From Acherontichlamydia pituitae (GTDB lineage Bacteria > Chlamydiota > Chlamydiia > Chlamydiales > Rhabdochlamydiaceae), in NCBI GenBank assembly GCA_019634675.1, contig JAHCAX010000001.1:434001-498000 (forward strand): 64,000 nucleotides of DNA, written 5' to 3'. Both the position numbers and the translations under genes were made by a program. Shown piece by piece: positions 24,173 through 33,728 of the stretch. The stretch's first letter is position 1. Each line of letters opens with the position of its first letter. The notes below the pieces were generated by a model that was not told the DNA's origin, ran no database searches, and saw only the letters and a list, made by a program, of their open reading frames with translations.

Positions 24173-26892
24173 ATGGTCTTCAATTCCTCTATCCGTTGCG
24201 TAATACGGGTTTTAAGAAGGTCGTGGATGGGTTGTTTCATGAGCTCTTCGTAGATCAGCTCCGCTTCTTTGATCTCATCCTTGGCTTCCAGCTTATTTTT
24301 TGTTACGGCTTGCAAACGCAGCTCTTCCGCGTCAAGGAACTTCATATATTGCTCATAGATCAAAAATTGATCAGGGAACTGCCGGGCAGATGAAAGATAG
24401 TTCTGGACGTTTTGGTCATCTGAAGAAGAAAAGTTTCGCTGCATCCGGGTAATGAGTTGGAGTTGAAGCCCGTTCCTCTCCTCTTCAAGTGCCGCGGAAG
24501 TTTTAAAGTCGATGTATGTCAGAGCTGCTTCCAAGTGCCAAGGCTCGGTGACAAGCCTCCGTTGGATCTCAAGGTCTTTAAGGCTGTCGTAAATCGATTG
24601 CAGCTCTTTGCTTTTTGCTAACTTGTGTTTGGAGGGAAGCTGCGCGTATTCGAGCTGGGCCCTTTTAAGGCGTGCAGCGATTCCAAAATAAGAGTGGGCG
24701 TGCGTGGCGGTTGCGATCAAGGAATCGTAAGTCCGGATCGCTTCGGGAACATCGCCGATCTGCTCATAGTTTTGTCCTAACTCAAAAAGGGCCAGGCGCC
24801 GGTAATTCCAATTAAAGTCGGGACTTCCCTCATACTCCCTGTTCAGCTCATTAAGGAGGGCTATAGCATCTGAGAAGCGGGATGCATCGGAGTATAACTG
24901 GCTGAGTTTGATCGCCTCGGCTTCCGCTTCGAGTTTTCCTGAAGAAAGGGCTAAAGTGAATTGGTTTTTGCGGCAGCCAAGCACATTCTCGAGAACAGAA
25001 ATTGCCCGGTCAAGATAGAATGTCTGATTTTCCGACGCTGAGTGCTCATACCGATTAAAATAATAGTTGGCAAGCCAGGTGCGATTTTCATTCTTTACGC
25101 CTTGTTCTAATGAGTGAAAAAGGTGGTCGGCAGCTTGCTCGACTAACAACGGCTTCTCATCGGCACGGCTCTTTTCAGCAAGGAGAAGATAGGCGTTATA
25201 AAGCTGCAGATGCAGGGCTTTAGGCGTATCTTTATCAAGCGCAAGGGCTTTTTCCGCATGCAAAGTAAATAGACGCGGATCAAGACCGTCTTTCGTGAAG
25301 CAATGGGCCATGATCAAATGCGCTTTTCCGCAAAAAGAATCGGAGGGATAATCGCGGACGAAGTCTTCCATTTCCGCAATTGCATCTTTATATTGGCCGA
25401 TCTCATACATCGTCTTTCCAAGGAGGAACCGCATCTGTTTTTTTTCAACAGGCGAGAAGATGTTTTTCTCTCCAAGGGTGATCACTAGGGTCTCAATGAT
25501 CTGCTCCTTTTTGACCGCTATAGTTTCAGGGGAAGCAGATTTTGAATCTTCGAGTTGGGCCATGATCAAATGGCGGTAAGCGCTCGGCTTTTTAGAGCTC
25601 GATGGATATGCGGCCAGGAAATCCCTAAAGGCCTTTACGCCTTCTGTCCATTGCTGGGATTGGGAATATAAAAGCGCATGGTCGTAAAGGATAGCTTCTC
25701 GGTCAGAATGATCTGGAAATTCTGAAGCAAGGACGAGCAAATTTTGTTGGGCGCGTTTGAAGTCTTGCTTGTCTTTGCAAATTTGGACATGCAAAAGCAG
25801 CGCTTGCGCGGTCTCTTTCTCATTAGGGAATGCAGTGCGCAGGCTTTTAAGGCTTTTATCAAAAAGGGGCATATCGTGAGTTTCTTTCGCGCAGACGACC
25901 AGGCTCAAGTAGGCGTTTTTCACTAAATGGGGATCTTGAGACTTTCCTTCGACGAATTGGACGAGATGGGGGACGGCATGCTGGTAATCCTTCAAGCAGA
26001 CCAAACTTTTCCCGATGTAGTAGCGCAGGATGTTCAATTGGTCCAAGGGGATGTGCTTGAGCGCTTTGTCTTGCGTCAGAAGAAGGTCGCGGTAACGTTT
26101 TTGTTCAAAAAGCAGCTGAATTTGGTTAAATGCCGCATCTGCTGCATGGGGGCCATTTAAAGGGTAGATCTTGCCATAGATCTCAATTGCGGCATTTTTA
26201 TCGACAGCAAGGAGGAGCGAAGCCGCTTGAAACAAAAAGGCCTCCTGCTGTTCAGGATGTTGCGCTGCCAGCTTTTCAAAAAGTGCAGCTGCGCGGGCAT
26301 TCTCTTTTAAGTAAGAGTAGATGATTGCAAGAGGGTAGATTGTCTGCTCTGCATAATCGGTCTGGGCAAGGACCTTAAAATGGGAAAGCGCTTGGTTGTA
26401 TAGGTCTTCCTTTGCGGAAGGATGATCGGTCGCTTTGCCTAAACGAAAAAGGGAGTCGGCCAGTTGAAAACGGGCTGTGTTCTCCTGCGCTTTAGAGCTT
26501 TTCGCGTCCTTAAGAAAGACTTCGGCGCACGTGGCCACATCTTGGTACATCCCTTGGTCGTAGAGGCAGTAGAGGTGGTTGAACTGGGTCTTTTGAAGAA
26601 AAGGTTTTTGAGAGATCAATTCGTAGGCGTTCAATGCCTCAGCGTAGTTCTTCTCTTTAAAATAGAGGTCTCCCAGCATGGCATAAAGTGAATCGGCATA
26701 GGGACTTTGGGGGTGCTCTGCAAGAAAAGATTTGATCTGTGTTTTAACTGTGGCAAACTCCCCTTCTTTCCAATACTCAGCGATCCTTCTTAAGGACAAG
26801 CTCTCTTCAACGGAATTCCCCTTGTCGGCGGAATAAATAATCGGTTGGAAAGCTGCGCATGCAGTTAATAAGAAAAGCCAGTGTTTTTTCAT
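24169..26892 (-). CDS. Exported TPR-repeat protein
   Basis: A 907-residue protein with a signal peptide (MKKHWLFLLTACAAFQPIIYS) followed by tandem tetratricopeptide repeats through most of the length, for example SPYADSLYAMLGDLYFKEKN and ENARAAALFEKLAAQHP. The frame is open to 26928, but the promoter -10 lies at 26918-26923, so an upstream start would precede the transcript; ATG 26892 with GGAG six bases ahead is therefore the start. It is the first gene of the TPR-VWA-rsmD operon. A scaffold role in the periplasm is likely; partners are unknown, the neighbouring VWA protein being the obvious candidate. Confidence 0.85.
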   Translation of the reverse strand: MKKHWLFLLTACAAFQPIIYSADKGNSVEESLSLRRIAEYWKEGEFATVKTQIKSFLAEHPQSPYADSLYAMLGDLYFKEKNYAEALNAYELISQKPFLQKTQFNHLYCLYDQGMYQDVATCAEVFLKDAKSSKAQENTARFQLADSLFRLGKATDHPSAKEDLYNQALSHFKVLAQTDYAEQTIYPLAIIYSYLKENARAAALFEKLAAQHPEQQEAFLFQAASLLLAVDKNAAIEIYGKIYPLNGPHAADAAFNQIQLLFEQKRYRDLLLTQDKALKHIPLDQLNILRYYIGKSLVCLKDYQHAVPHLVQFVEGKSQDPHLVKNAYLSLVVCAKETHDMPLFDKSLKSLRTAFPNEKETAQALLLHVQICKDKQDFKRAQQNLLVLASEFPDHSDREAILYDHALLYSQSQQWTEGVKAFRDFLAAYPSSSKKPSAYRHLIMAQLEDSKSASPETIAVKKEQIIETLVITLGEKNIFSPVEKKQMRFLLGKTMYEIGQYKDAIAEMEDFVRDYPSDSFCGKAHLIMAHCFTKDGLDPRLFTLHAEKALALDKDTPKALHLQLYNAYLLLAEKSRADEKPLLVEQAADHLFHSLEQGVKNENRTWLANYYFNRYEHSASENQTFYLDRAISVLENVLGCRKNQFTLALSSGKLEAEAEAIKLSQLYSDASRFSDAIALLNELNREYEGSPDFNWNYRRLALFELGQNYEQIGDVPEAIRTYDSLIATATHAHSYFGIAARLKRAQLEYAQLPSKHKLAKSKELQSIYDSLKDLEIQRRLVTEPWHLEAALTYIDFKTSAALEEERNGLQLQLITRMQRNFSSSDDQNVQNYLSSARQFPDQFLIYEQYMKFLDAEELRLQAVTKNKLEAKDEIKEAELIYEELMKQPIHDLLKTRITQRIEELKTI

Positions 26893-26917
26893 ACGGACTC
26901 CAGCCATTGATTTTTTG

Positions 26918-26945
26918 ATTATACGCACACATCATTAATAATCAA
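26918..26945 (-). promoter_or_regulatory. Promoter of the TPR-VWA-rsmD operon
   Basis: On the minus strand TTGATT (26940-26945), a 16-base spacer and a perfect TATAAT (26918-26923). Initiation near 26911 fixes ATG 26892 as the start of the TPR gene. Confidence 0.72.
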
Positions 26946-27056
26946 ACCACATTGAAGGGCGCTTGTCTTTTAGTATCCAAATTCACAAAACATCATCATG
27001 CATGAAAAAAGTTCGGTGGCCAATTTTTGAAAAACGCTTCAATAGAATAGTTCCTC

Positions 27057-28064
27057 TCAGAGAGAGCTGCACTTCGCCTTCATTTTTTTGAACGCTCGAG
27101 AACCTTCCACTTTGCTTAGAGCGTCTTGGTAAGACTCCTTGGCATAGAGAGGTGTTTCTCGAGGACGACTCACGAAAACTTTGGAGTTTTTATCTTCAGG
27201 AATTTCTTGATAATAACAAATTTGATCCCCCTCTTGCGACGCTCGCTCCATACTTCCATTAAAATAAGGGAAATAGTTCTTTTTTCTGAATAAAACGGAT
27301 ACTTTTAGGTTGTTTAACGTTAATGGGTAATCTTTGATGTAGGGTCGTAATTTTTCATTGCTATTGATGAGATATAGCAACCGCTCAGTAGCGATGATTT
27401 GTAATTCTCTAGCCTTTTCCAAATTTGTGGGTTGGAAACAAATTAACCTAACGACGACTTCTTCAACACCATCAACAAGCTTTCCACCGATTCCATCGAG
27501 CTCAAATCGATAATCTTTAAACATTTCTCGCAAGTATGTAGCTAAAACTGCATCGATCAATGGTTCATGAGGCTTTTCCTGATGGATAAAAGGATTGGTA
27601 TTTGGAGAGGCTTCAACTATTTTTTTAGCTTCAAGATAAGGCTCTTTAAGCAAAGTAGTATAGTGAAAAGATTCGGGAGTTGTGCTTAAATAACGAACAT
27701 TGCCTCGAATTTGAGTTACACGCGCAATAGTTCCATCAGCAAATGAAATTCCAGAAGGTAAGCAAAATGAAAGGCACACTTCAACTCGAGAAGGCGGAAA
27801 TGGAAATTCACATAGATAAGGCCTAATTTTTTCATGGGAATTGATCATTTCAGTAAGCCTTTCAACAGCAAATACTTCTAAAGCTCGAGCCTCCTCAATT
27901 GTCGCTCGACGAAATAATTGAAATTCAATCCCTATATCATTGATAAACTCCGGCATGGATCCACTATCTCCAACACAGAAAATCTCGTGTTCTCTTTCCA
28001 TCTCTTCAGCAAACATTTTAATAATTTGATTTGCATAGGTAACATAATCAGGAGTTTTATTCAT
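27057..28064 (-). CDS. Protein with two tandem copies of an unknown domain, downstream of the RHS gene
   Basis: A 335-residue protein without signal peptide. It contains an internal duplication: the N-terminal half has ATIEEARALEVFAVERLTEM, INSHEKIRPYL and RVEVCLSF, and the C-terminal half has TNLEKARELQIIATERLLYL, INSNEKLRPYI and LKVSVLF in the same order. No known family is recognised. ATG 28064 with TTGGAG upstream is preferred over the longer frame to 28154, which would overlap the RHS gene and have no ribosome site. It begins about 40 bases after the RHS stop and is presumably cotranscribed; that position is where immunity or accessory genes of polymorphic toxins lie, but nothing else shows that function. 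Confidence 0.65.
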   Translation of the reverse strand: MNKTPDYVTYANQIIKMFAEEMEREHEIFCVGDSGSMPEFINDIGIEFQLFRRATIEEARALEVFAVERLTEMINSHEKIRPYLCEFPFPPSRVEVCLSFCLPSGISFADGTIARVTQIRGNVRYLSTTPESFHYTTLLKEPYLEAKKIVEASPNTNPFIHQEKPHEPLIDAVLATYLREMFKDYRFELDGIGGKLVDGVEEVVVRLICFQPTNLEKARELQIIATERLLYLINSNEKLRPYIKDYPLTLNNLKVSVLFRKKNYFPYFNGSMERASQEGDQICYYQEIPEDKNSKVFVSRPRETPLYAKESYQDALSKVEGSRAFKKMKAKCSSL

Positions 28065-28104
28065 TGAAACTCCAATATTAAATTTTGAAACACAAAAAAC
28101 CAAA

Positions 28105-31100
28105 CTAACGGACATTATACGAATCAAATTTGTCCCTAAACCTATCAAAACCATTTTTTATACTCCCTTGATTAGTTGGCTTGAAATACCCATGATCCCC
28201 TGCAAAAAAATCCAAGTCGCTTGATGGCGTCTGGCATTTAACAATTTGTATATCATAATTCGGATCATTCAGATAGATCTCTCCATACTGTAGTGTGACC
28301 TGATCTTTCTCTGAGTAATAGCTAATAGCCTCTAAAGCATGGCGTTTCGATAAAGGGGCTGCTGGAGCTATACCAAGACCAATCATATGGTTTCGTAGTT
28401 TTTTCTGCTGCTCGCTAGTCATCCTCTCAATAGCGTTTTTCCCGATTACACCTGCTTCGCTATGCATCACATGGAGCCACAAGCCTTCCGGGCTAGTATT
28501 AGATAAAACATCCAAACAAGCAGTCATCATTTGTCTAGTCCTATCGACAATTGGAGTTTCCTTGCCGAACAATTCTTTCATCGCTCTTAAGCTATCTTTG
28601 ACCAGTCCTTCTGTCCGATTATAAATCCCTATTAACAATGTTTCCTTAGGCAGAAAGGTAGCAAGATTATAACCCATCTTTTCAAATTCTTCACGTTTTG
28701 TGTTGATCCCGTTTTGGCAAGTTGCAAATGGAGGGAATATCCCTGCATTGGGGAGAAGTTCTGAAAAATGGTCAAAGATATTAACTATGCCAGTTTTGCA
28801 CTCATCTGCGGTAAACTTAAGTTGATGGGCCAAACGGCTCATTACGAAGGCATCGATCTCGACACCGCCTACGACGCCTTTGCACCAAACCAAGTCTCCC
28901 CTTTCTAGAGCATTAACGTCGGAAACGGAAATCTCAATCCTTGGCGAGTCTTCGGTGCGGTTCGACCAAGGGACTGGACGGGCGGAATAGAGGCCGAAGA
29001 GATCGAGGCGATTGAGGGGGCTGTTACGGACGTAGAGATACAGGTTGGGACTATCAATCGAACCGGCAGGATCAGGTGTCAGCCATCTGCCTAAAGAGGG
29101 ATCGTAGAACCGTTTTCCAAAGAAGACAAGTCCTTCTTCGGTGCGTTTGGAGCAGAACCGCCATGGGCTCGATTGAGCAGAATCTTTTTCTTTGCCAAAG
29201 GCATCGATGTCATACGCTTCGGCAACTTTTCCCTGCGATGAGATGAGAGCGATGATGTTGCCGTTGAAATCGTGCAAAGGCGCAAAGACCTCGCCATCAA
29301 GCTCGATTGCAACCGCAGCCCCAATATCCCCCATGATGCCAAGTCCTAAAACCTTGAGCTGGAGGATTTCACCGTTTTCTTTTGCGGTTCCAATTTCATG
29401 CTCCCTGTCGTACAGATAGAAGATTTTGCTTCTTCCTGCATGCAAATCTTCAGTTTCTTTCGAAATGAGGCGGGATAATGGATCGTAGCAATACCGGACT
29501 GTTCTTTCTGGTTTGATGAGCATGGTAAGTCTGCCGAGGGCGTCGTAATGGTACTCGGCGGTGCCATCTTTGGACGTGCGCTTGGTAGGATTCCCATCAG
29601 GATCGTATTGGAATGAACTGTCATTATTTGCAAGGAGCTGGTTGCAGTCGTTGATCTCGCAATCAGTGGGATTACCAAACGAGTCGAACGCATAGTCTGT
29701 TTCTGCTTCTTTGGTGATCTGGTTGAGCGGATCGTATGCGTAATCTTTTGTTCCAAATAAAGAGTTGTCTGTTTGCATCACGAGGCCGGATAAGCTGTAC
29801 GCTATGCTGTGTAGTGCATAAGAGGAAGTTTGAGATATGGGGCGCTCAAGGAGGTCTCTTTGGGAAGAAACTGAAGAGAGGCTATTGATTAGCTCTTCTT
29901 CTTGGACATGCCCGTTTGGATCAAACCGAGTATAATGATGGGCGTATTCCTGATAGCCTTCTGGAGAATATTTTGTAACGGTACTTAGATGAAGGCCTTT
30001 GTAAGAGTAAACAATCGATGCTTGATTGGGAAGGGTGAACAGGCTGCAACGGCCATGTTGGTCGTATTTCCAAGCGTATTGGAACCCGATTCCAGAGATT
30101 TCATGGAGGAGATCTCCAAAATGGTTGTAGCTGCGTTGGATCCGAAACTGATGGATATGGTCGATGATCAGGGTGGGATCGGGTCCGGTTCCGTGGAAGT
30201 ACGTATAATGAACTGTTCCATCAGAGCTTAAAAGCTCCAGAAGACGGTCGATCCCATCGTAGATGTAAGTTAAGATGGTGCCGCTTGGCAATGTCTTTTC
30301 GGCAACCCGTCCTCGAAGATCATATTGGTAACGAGTGGTTTTTTGATCCGCTTCATTTTCACTGACGACGCGCCCCATCGGATCATATTCCCACGTGGTT
30401 GCGACTGTTTTAACGGGGGTATCTGATTGATAGATGATTGAAATCCTCTTGGTCCGGTTCCCGCTGGAATCATAGTAAAAGCGATCGTAGGCGACTGTTT
30501 TACCTTCAGGATCCTGTTTTTCAATGCAAGAGATATGGTTCAGCGCATCGTAGGTTTCTATGGTTCTATTTTTTATCGGATCGATCGTCTGTTTTTGGAG
30601 GACGCGCTGACTGATTTGGTTCTCTACTTCCCGGTACTCCCACTCAGTGATAGCTCCGATCGGATCGATGTGCTGGATTAACCTTCCTTCCGAATCGTAG
30701 GAAAAATGGTCGATCGCTTCTCCTTGAGACGTCCATCGGATCGCCTTTTCTTTACGGTTGTTGTACCCATAGAAAAACTGCATCCTGTTTTCTCTGCGGC
30801 CTGATTCATCTTCTATCCATTCTTCAATCACACGGCCTTGAATGTCGTGGATTTGGACATGTTGGACAGGGCCGTCAGTTATCCGTTCCAAAAAGCCCAA
30901 GGAATCGTACGCATAAGTCTTCTTTCTGCCTTCGGCATCTTCGCTCACTATCCGCCCGGCTCCATCGTACGAATACTCTGTCGTAAGACCTCGGCAATCG
31001 GTATAGGAAATGAGATGAAATGCGCTATAGCTCCAAGACTCTTGGGCCAGGATCTCGCCGTTTGCAGCATAGGTCGTTTTCGACGTCATCCTCTGGAAGA

Positions 31101-33516
31101 GGTCGTAGGTGTATTCGGTCTGAGTTTGGTCGGGATGGACAGTGCGGGCAAGCATGCCGCTTTTTGTGTAGGTATGAAAGACCTCAGTTCCGTCTGCTTG
31201 GATGATATGAATGGGCTTGCGGAGGGAATTGTAGCTTGTTTTGACTTGGCTGCCCTCCGAGTTTGTCGTCGATGCGATGTTTCCATTCAGATCGTAAGTG
31301 TAATTGGCAACGGGGAAGCACGGCTTACCGGAGTCCTGTTCAATGGGTGAAAAGCGAGTGTTGATACACCTGCCAAAAGCGTCGTATGATTGAGTTGTCG
31401 TATTTCCTCTCTTATCTGTCTGCGAGAGGAGCCTTCCTTTTGGATCATATTGGGAATAGGTAATGGAAATGTCGCCGGCTGCATCGATTTCTTGACATGA
31501 GGTCGGCTTGCCTGAAAGGTTATAGGTATAGATCTTCTTCGGGCAGCCCGCTTCATTTGCTTCCAAAAGATTTCCATTTGCATCGTAAACGTAGGTGTTC
31601 TCTTGGCTAAGGGGAGTTGTTTTGCGGATGATCCGCCCGCATGGGTCATAATCGGTGTAAAGTGTGTAACGATAGGTTCGATTGGCATCATAAACGGCTT
31701 CTGCGATCATCTCGTTCTGCAAAGAATAAGTGTACTCAGAGCGTTTGATCAGGACTTCATTACCTGAGGCCATGTCCAGATAACGCTCTTCGGTGGCAAG
31801 GATCATGCCATTTTGGGGATGCCTTTCATACCGTTTGATGGATCGTTGCGTTACACCGCTGATATGCGAATGGTCTTCCTGTTCGCCGTCGTCGATGACC
31901 TCGCAAACAAGCAAATGGTCTGAATCATAGAAGTAAAATTCGCGGATGAGGATTTTTTTTTCATCGCAAGTCAATTTGCGGGCCAATAGGTCTGTGCCTT
32001 CGAGATAAGCATAGCGGTAGGTAAGGCCGCTTTCTTCCGTTTCAAGAGTAGGCACGTTGAAAACAGGAAGATATTCAAAACGTCTGCGGTAGACTTGAGC
32101 TCCAGAGAGGTTTCCATGATCATCGATCAGGAAGGGGCCCTGCTGTTCTCCTGTGAGATTGCCCCAGAACGCCTCTTCTAAGACATTGCCGAATGTATCG
32201 TAAGCAAATGTGCGTGAAAATACGGCGTTGCCGTTTTGGTCCAGCAATGCCTTACTGATCAGATGAGAGCCGTTCCACAGCAGTTGCTGGGAGGAATGCA
32301 GGCTATCTTTTTCATCATAGTGCTCGATCCGTTGCAGCTGTTCACCGTCATGATGATAGCGTGTCAGGATATTATCGACATCGCGGACATCGGTATGATT
32401 GGGAAGGTAGGAAAATCGTGCTAAAGGGAGGATTTCGCTGTTTGGTCCGATAGGAGCTTCGAGAAGTCTGACCTTATCTGCATTGAATGGTTTTTTAGCT
32501 TTAAACTCCCACTTCATTGCTGCTTTATGGTTTTCAGGCCCATAGTAATGGGCAATGAATTGAAGTACTCCTCCGAGGTGGAGTTTTTGCATCCTCGCGC
32601 CGATCCCTTTTCGAGCTAGAGAGAATTCCGATGACTCTTCCGGCCGCCTGTTGCTCTTAATCGAGCTGAGATAGTTTCTTTGCTTGATCCCGACCGAACG
32701 GTAATCGAATACACTGTTGTCTGATGTCGTTATTTGAAAATGGAAATGGTCGGAAGGCTTCATCAACTCATCCGGTTTGACAAAATTGAACGAAGCTGTC
32801 GTGAATATTTTTGTTCCTAAAGGATTGCGAACAAGGATGTTCTTTATTTCATTGGAATGCTTTTTGTAGACGTAGCAAATATCGTGCTTGCTGGGCGTCG
32901 TTTCAGAGACAAGGGCTAAATAATAGGGTCTATCTGATTCGTGCCAACTTAAATCTTTATAGACCCGAACACCTCCATCGGGCAAATAGAGGGTCGCCTT
33001 TTGCTGCCGAATGTTAAATTTCAACACATTGTGCGTTGAATTCCTTCGCGCGCTTAAAGTTCCAGTACACTGGCCGCCTTTAAACTCCGGCTTGAAAATA
33101 TGTTGATTGTTTTCTTGATGGCTGAAGACGTAGCACAAAAGGTTCCCATTTTTTTCGGGGATGTAGACCTTGTATTTGGTTTCTCGATTGTATTTTTCAT
33201 CACTGCTTGGAGGTTCTACATAAAGATTAAGGTGGGGAAACCAGCTCCAACCACCTTGCATGACTGAATCTCCGCGGATCTTTCTTAAGTCGAGCTTGTA
33301 TTTGCATTCTGAGCGTTCAAAAGCGCCTGCGCTTGTGTAGCTTCGGTTAATGGGAAAATTTTTTGCCCCTTTTATGACCCCGTCTTGAAACGAAAGATTG
33401 AGATTGCCTGAGATGACATTAACATGATGATAAAGAGAGAGGTCCTCATCGTCAGAATCCCACTCTGCTCTAAGGATAAGAGGAATTAAGATAAGAAATA
33501 CGATGATCCGTTTCAT
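28105..33516 (-). CDS. Secreted RHS/YD-repeat protein with C-terminal hydrolase-like (DUF687-like) domain
   Basis: An 1803-residue protein with a signal peptide (MKRIIVFLILIPLILRA). Residues ~380-1500 are RHS/YD repeats (units such as YTYDLNGNIASTTNSEG and YEYDPMGRVVSENEADQ) that in relatives form a closed beta cocoon around the C-terminus. The RHS-associated core signature is present: KRFYDPSLGRWLTPDPAG then NLYLYVRNSPLNRLDLFGL. After it comes a 293-residue variable domain (from ~1511) with LWLHVMHSEAG near residue 1685, GLGIAPAAPLSK, and DHGYFKPTNQG. The Ser in HSEAG, placed like a lipase nucleophile elbow, and the later His suggest an alpha/beta hydrolase; it resembles my recollection of the Chlamydia DUF687 family. 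It is probably a secreted toxin or effector; this is inference. Confidence 0.85.
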   Translation of the reverse strand: MKRIIVFLILIPLILRAEWDSDDEDLSLYHHVNVISGNLNLSFQDGVIKGAKNFPINRSYTSAGAFERSECKYKLDLRKIRGDSVMQGGWSWFPHLNLYVEPPSSDEKYNRETKYKVYIPEKNGNLLCYVFSHQENNQHIFKPEFKGGQCTGTLSARRNSTHNVLKFNIRQQKATLYLPDGGVRVYKDLSWHESDRPYYLALVSETTPSKHDICYVYKKHSNEIKNILVRNPLGTKIFTTASFNFVKPDELMKPSDHFHFQITTSDNSVFDYRSVGIKQRNYLSSIKSNRRPEESSEFSLARKGIGARMQKLHLGGVLQFIAHYYGPENHKAAMKWEFKAKKPFNADKVRLLEAPIGPNSEILPLARFSYLPNHTDVRDVDNILTRYHHDGEQLQRIEHYDEKDSLHSSQQLLWNGSHLISKALLDQNGNAVFSRTFAYDTFGNVLEEAFWGNLTGEQQGPFLIDDHGNLSGAQVYRRRFEYLPVFNVPTLETEESGLTYRYAYLEGTDLLARKLTCDEKKILIREFYFYDSDHLLVCEVIDDGEQEDHSHISGVTQRSIKRYERHPQNGMILATEERYLDMASGNEVLIKRSEYTYSLQNEMIAEAVYDANRTYRYTLYTDYDPCGRIIRKTTPLSQENTYVYDANGNLLEANEAGCPKKIYTYNLSGKPTSCQEIDAAGDISITYSQYDPKGRLLSQTDKRGNTTTQSYDAFGRCINTRFSPIEQDSGKPCFPVANYTYDLNGNIASTTNSEGSQVKTSYNSLRKPIHIIQADGTEVFHTYTKSGMLARTVHPDQTQTEYTYDLFQRMTSKTTYAANGEILAQESWSYSAFHLISYTDCRGLTTEYSYDGAGRIVSEDAEGRKKTYAYDSLGFLERITDGPVQHVQIHDIQGRVIEEWIEDESGRRENRMQFFYGYNNRKEKAIRWTSQGEAIDHFSYDSEGRLIQHIDPIGAITEWEYREVENQISQRVLQKQTIDPIKNRTIETYDALNHISCIEKQDPEGKTVAYDRFYYDSSGNRTKRISIIYQSDTPVKTVATTWEYDPMGRVVSENEADQKTTRYQYDLRGRVAEKTLPSGTILTYIYDGIDRLLELLSSDGTVHYTYFHGTGPDPTLIIDHIHQFRIQRSYNHFGDLLHEISGIGFQYAWKYDQHGRCSLFTLPNQASIVYSYKGLHLSTVTKYSPEGYQEYAHHYTRFDPNGHVQEEELINSLSSVSSQRDLLERPISQTSSYALHSIAYSLSGLVMQTDNSLFGTKDYAYDPLNQITKEAETDYAFDSFGNPTDCEINDCNQLLANNDSSFQYDPDGNPTKRTSKDGTAEYHYDALGRLTMLIKPERTVRYCYDPLSRLISKETEDLHAGRSKIFYLYDREHEIGTAKENGEILQLKVLGLGIMGDIGAAVAIELDGEVFAPLHDFNGNIIALISSQGKVAEAYDIDAFGKEKDSAQSSPWRFCSKRTEEGLVFFGKRFYDPSLGRWLTPDPAGSIDSPNLYLYVRNSPLNRLDLFGLYSARPVPWSNRTEDSPRIEISVSDVNALERGDLVWCKGVVGGVEIDAFVMSRLAHQLKFTADECKTGIVNIFDHFSELLPNAGIFPPFATCQNGINTKREEFEKMGYNLATFLPKETLLIGIYNRTEGLVKDSLRAMKELFGKETPIVDRTRQMMTACLDVLSNTSPEGLWLHVMHSEAGVIGKNAIERMTSEQQKKLRNHMIGLGIAPAAPLSKRHALEAISYYSEKDQVTLQYGEIYLNDPNYDIQIVKCQTPSSDLDFFAGDHGYFKPTNQGSIKNGFDRFRDKFDSYNVR

Positions 33517-33728
33517 CTTCAGCTTCAGCAGTTAAAAAAATGAAGACGATATTAGATAAATATTTAAGTTGCGATCAAGGTTTTTTCCATACAAATCTAA
33601 AACGTATCTGGAATTCCTATGCTGTTTTAGCAAAGCGATAATGCAAAAGCTCAAATAATTCCCTCTTTCTTGACAGAGCGTTTTTTGCTATTCTTTGCAT
33701 TTGATTTAAATCTAGAGGAAAAAATTCT

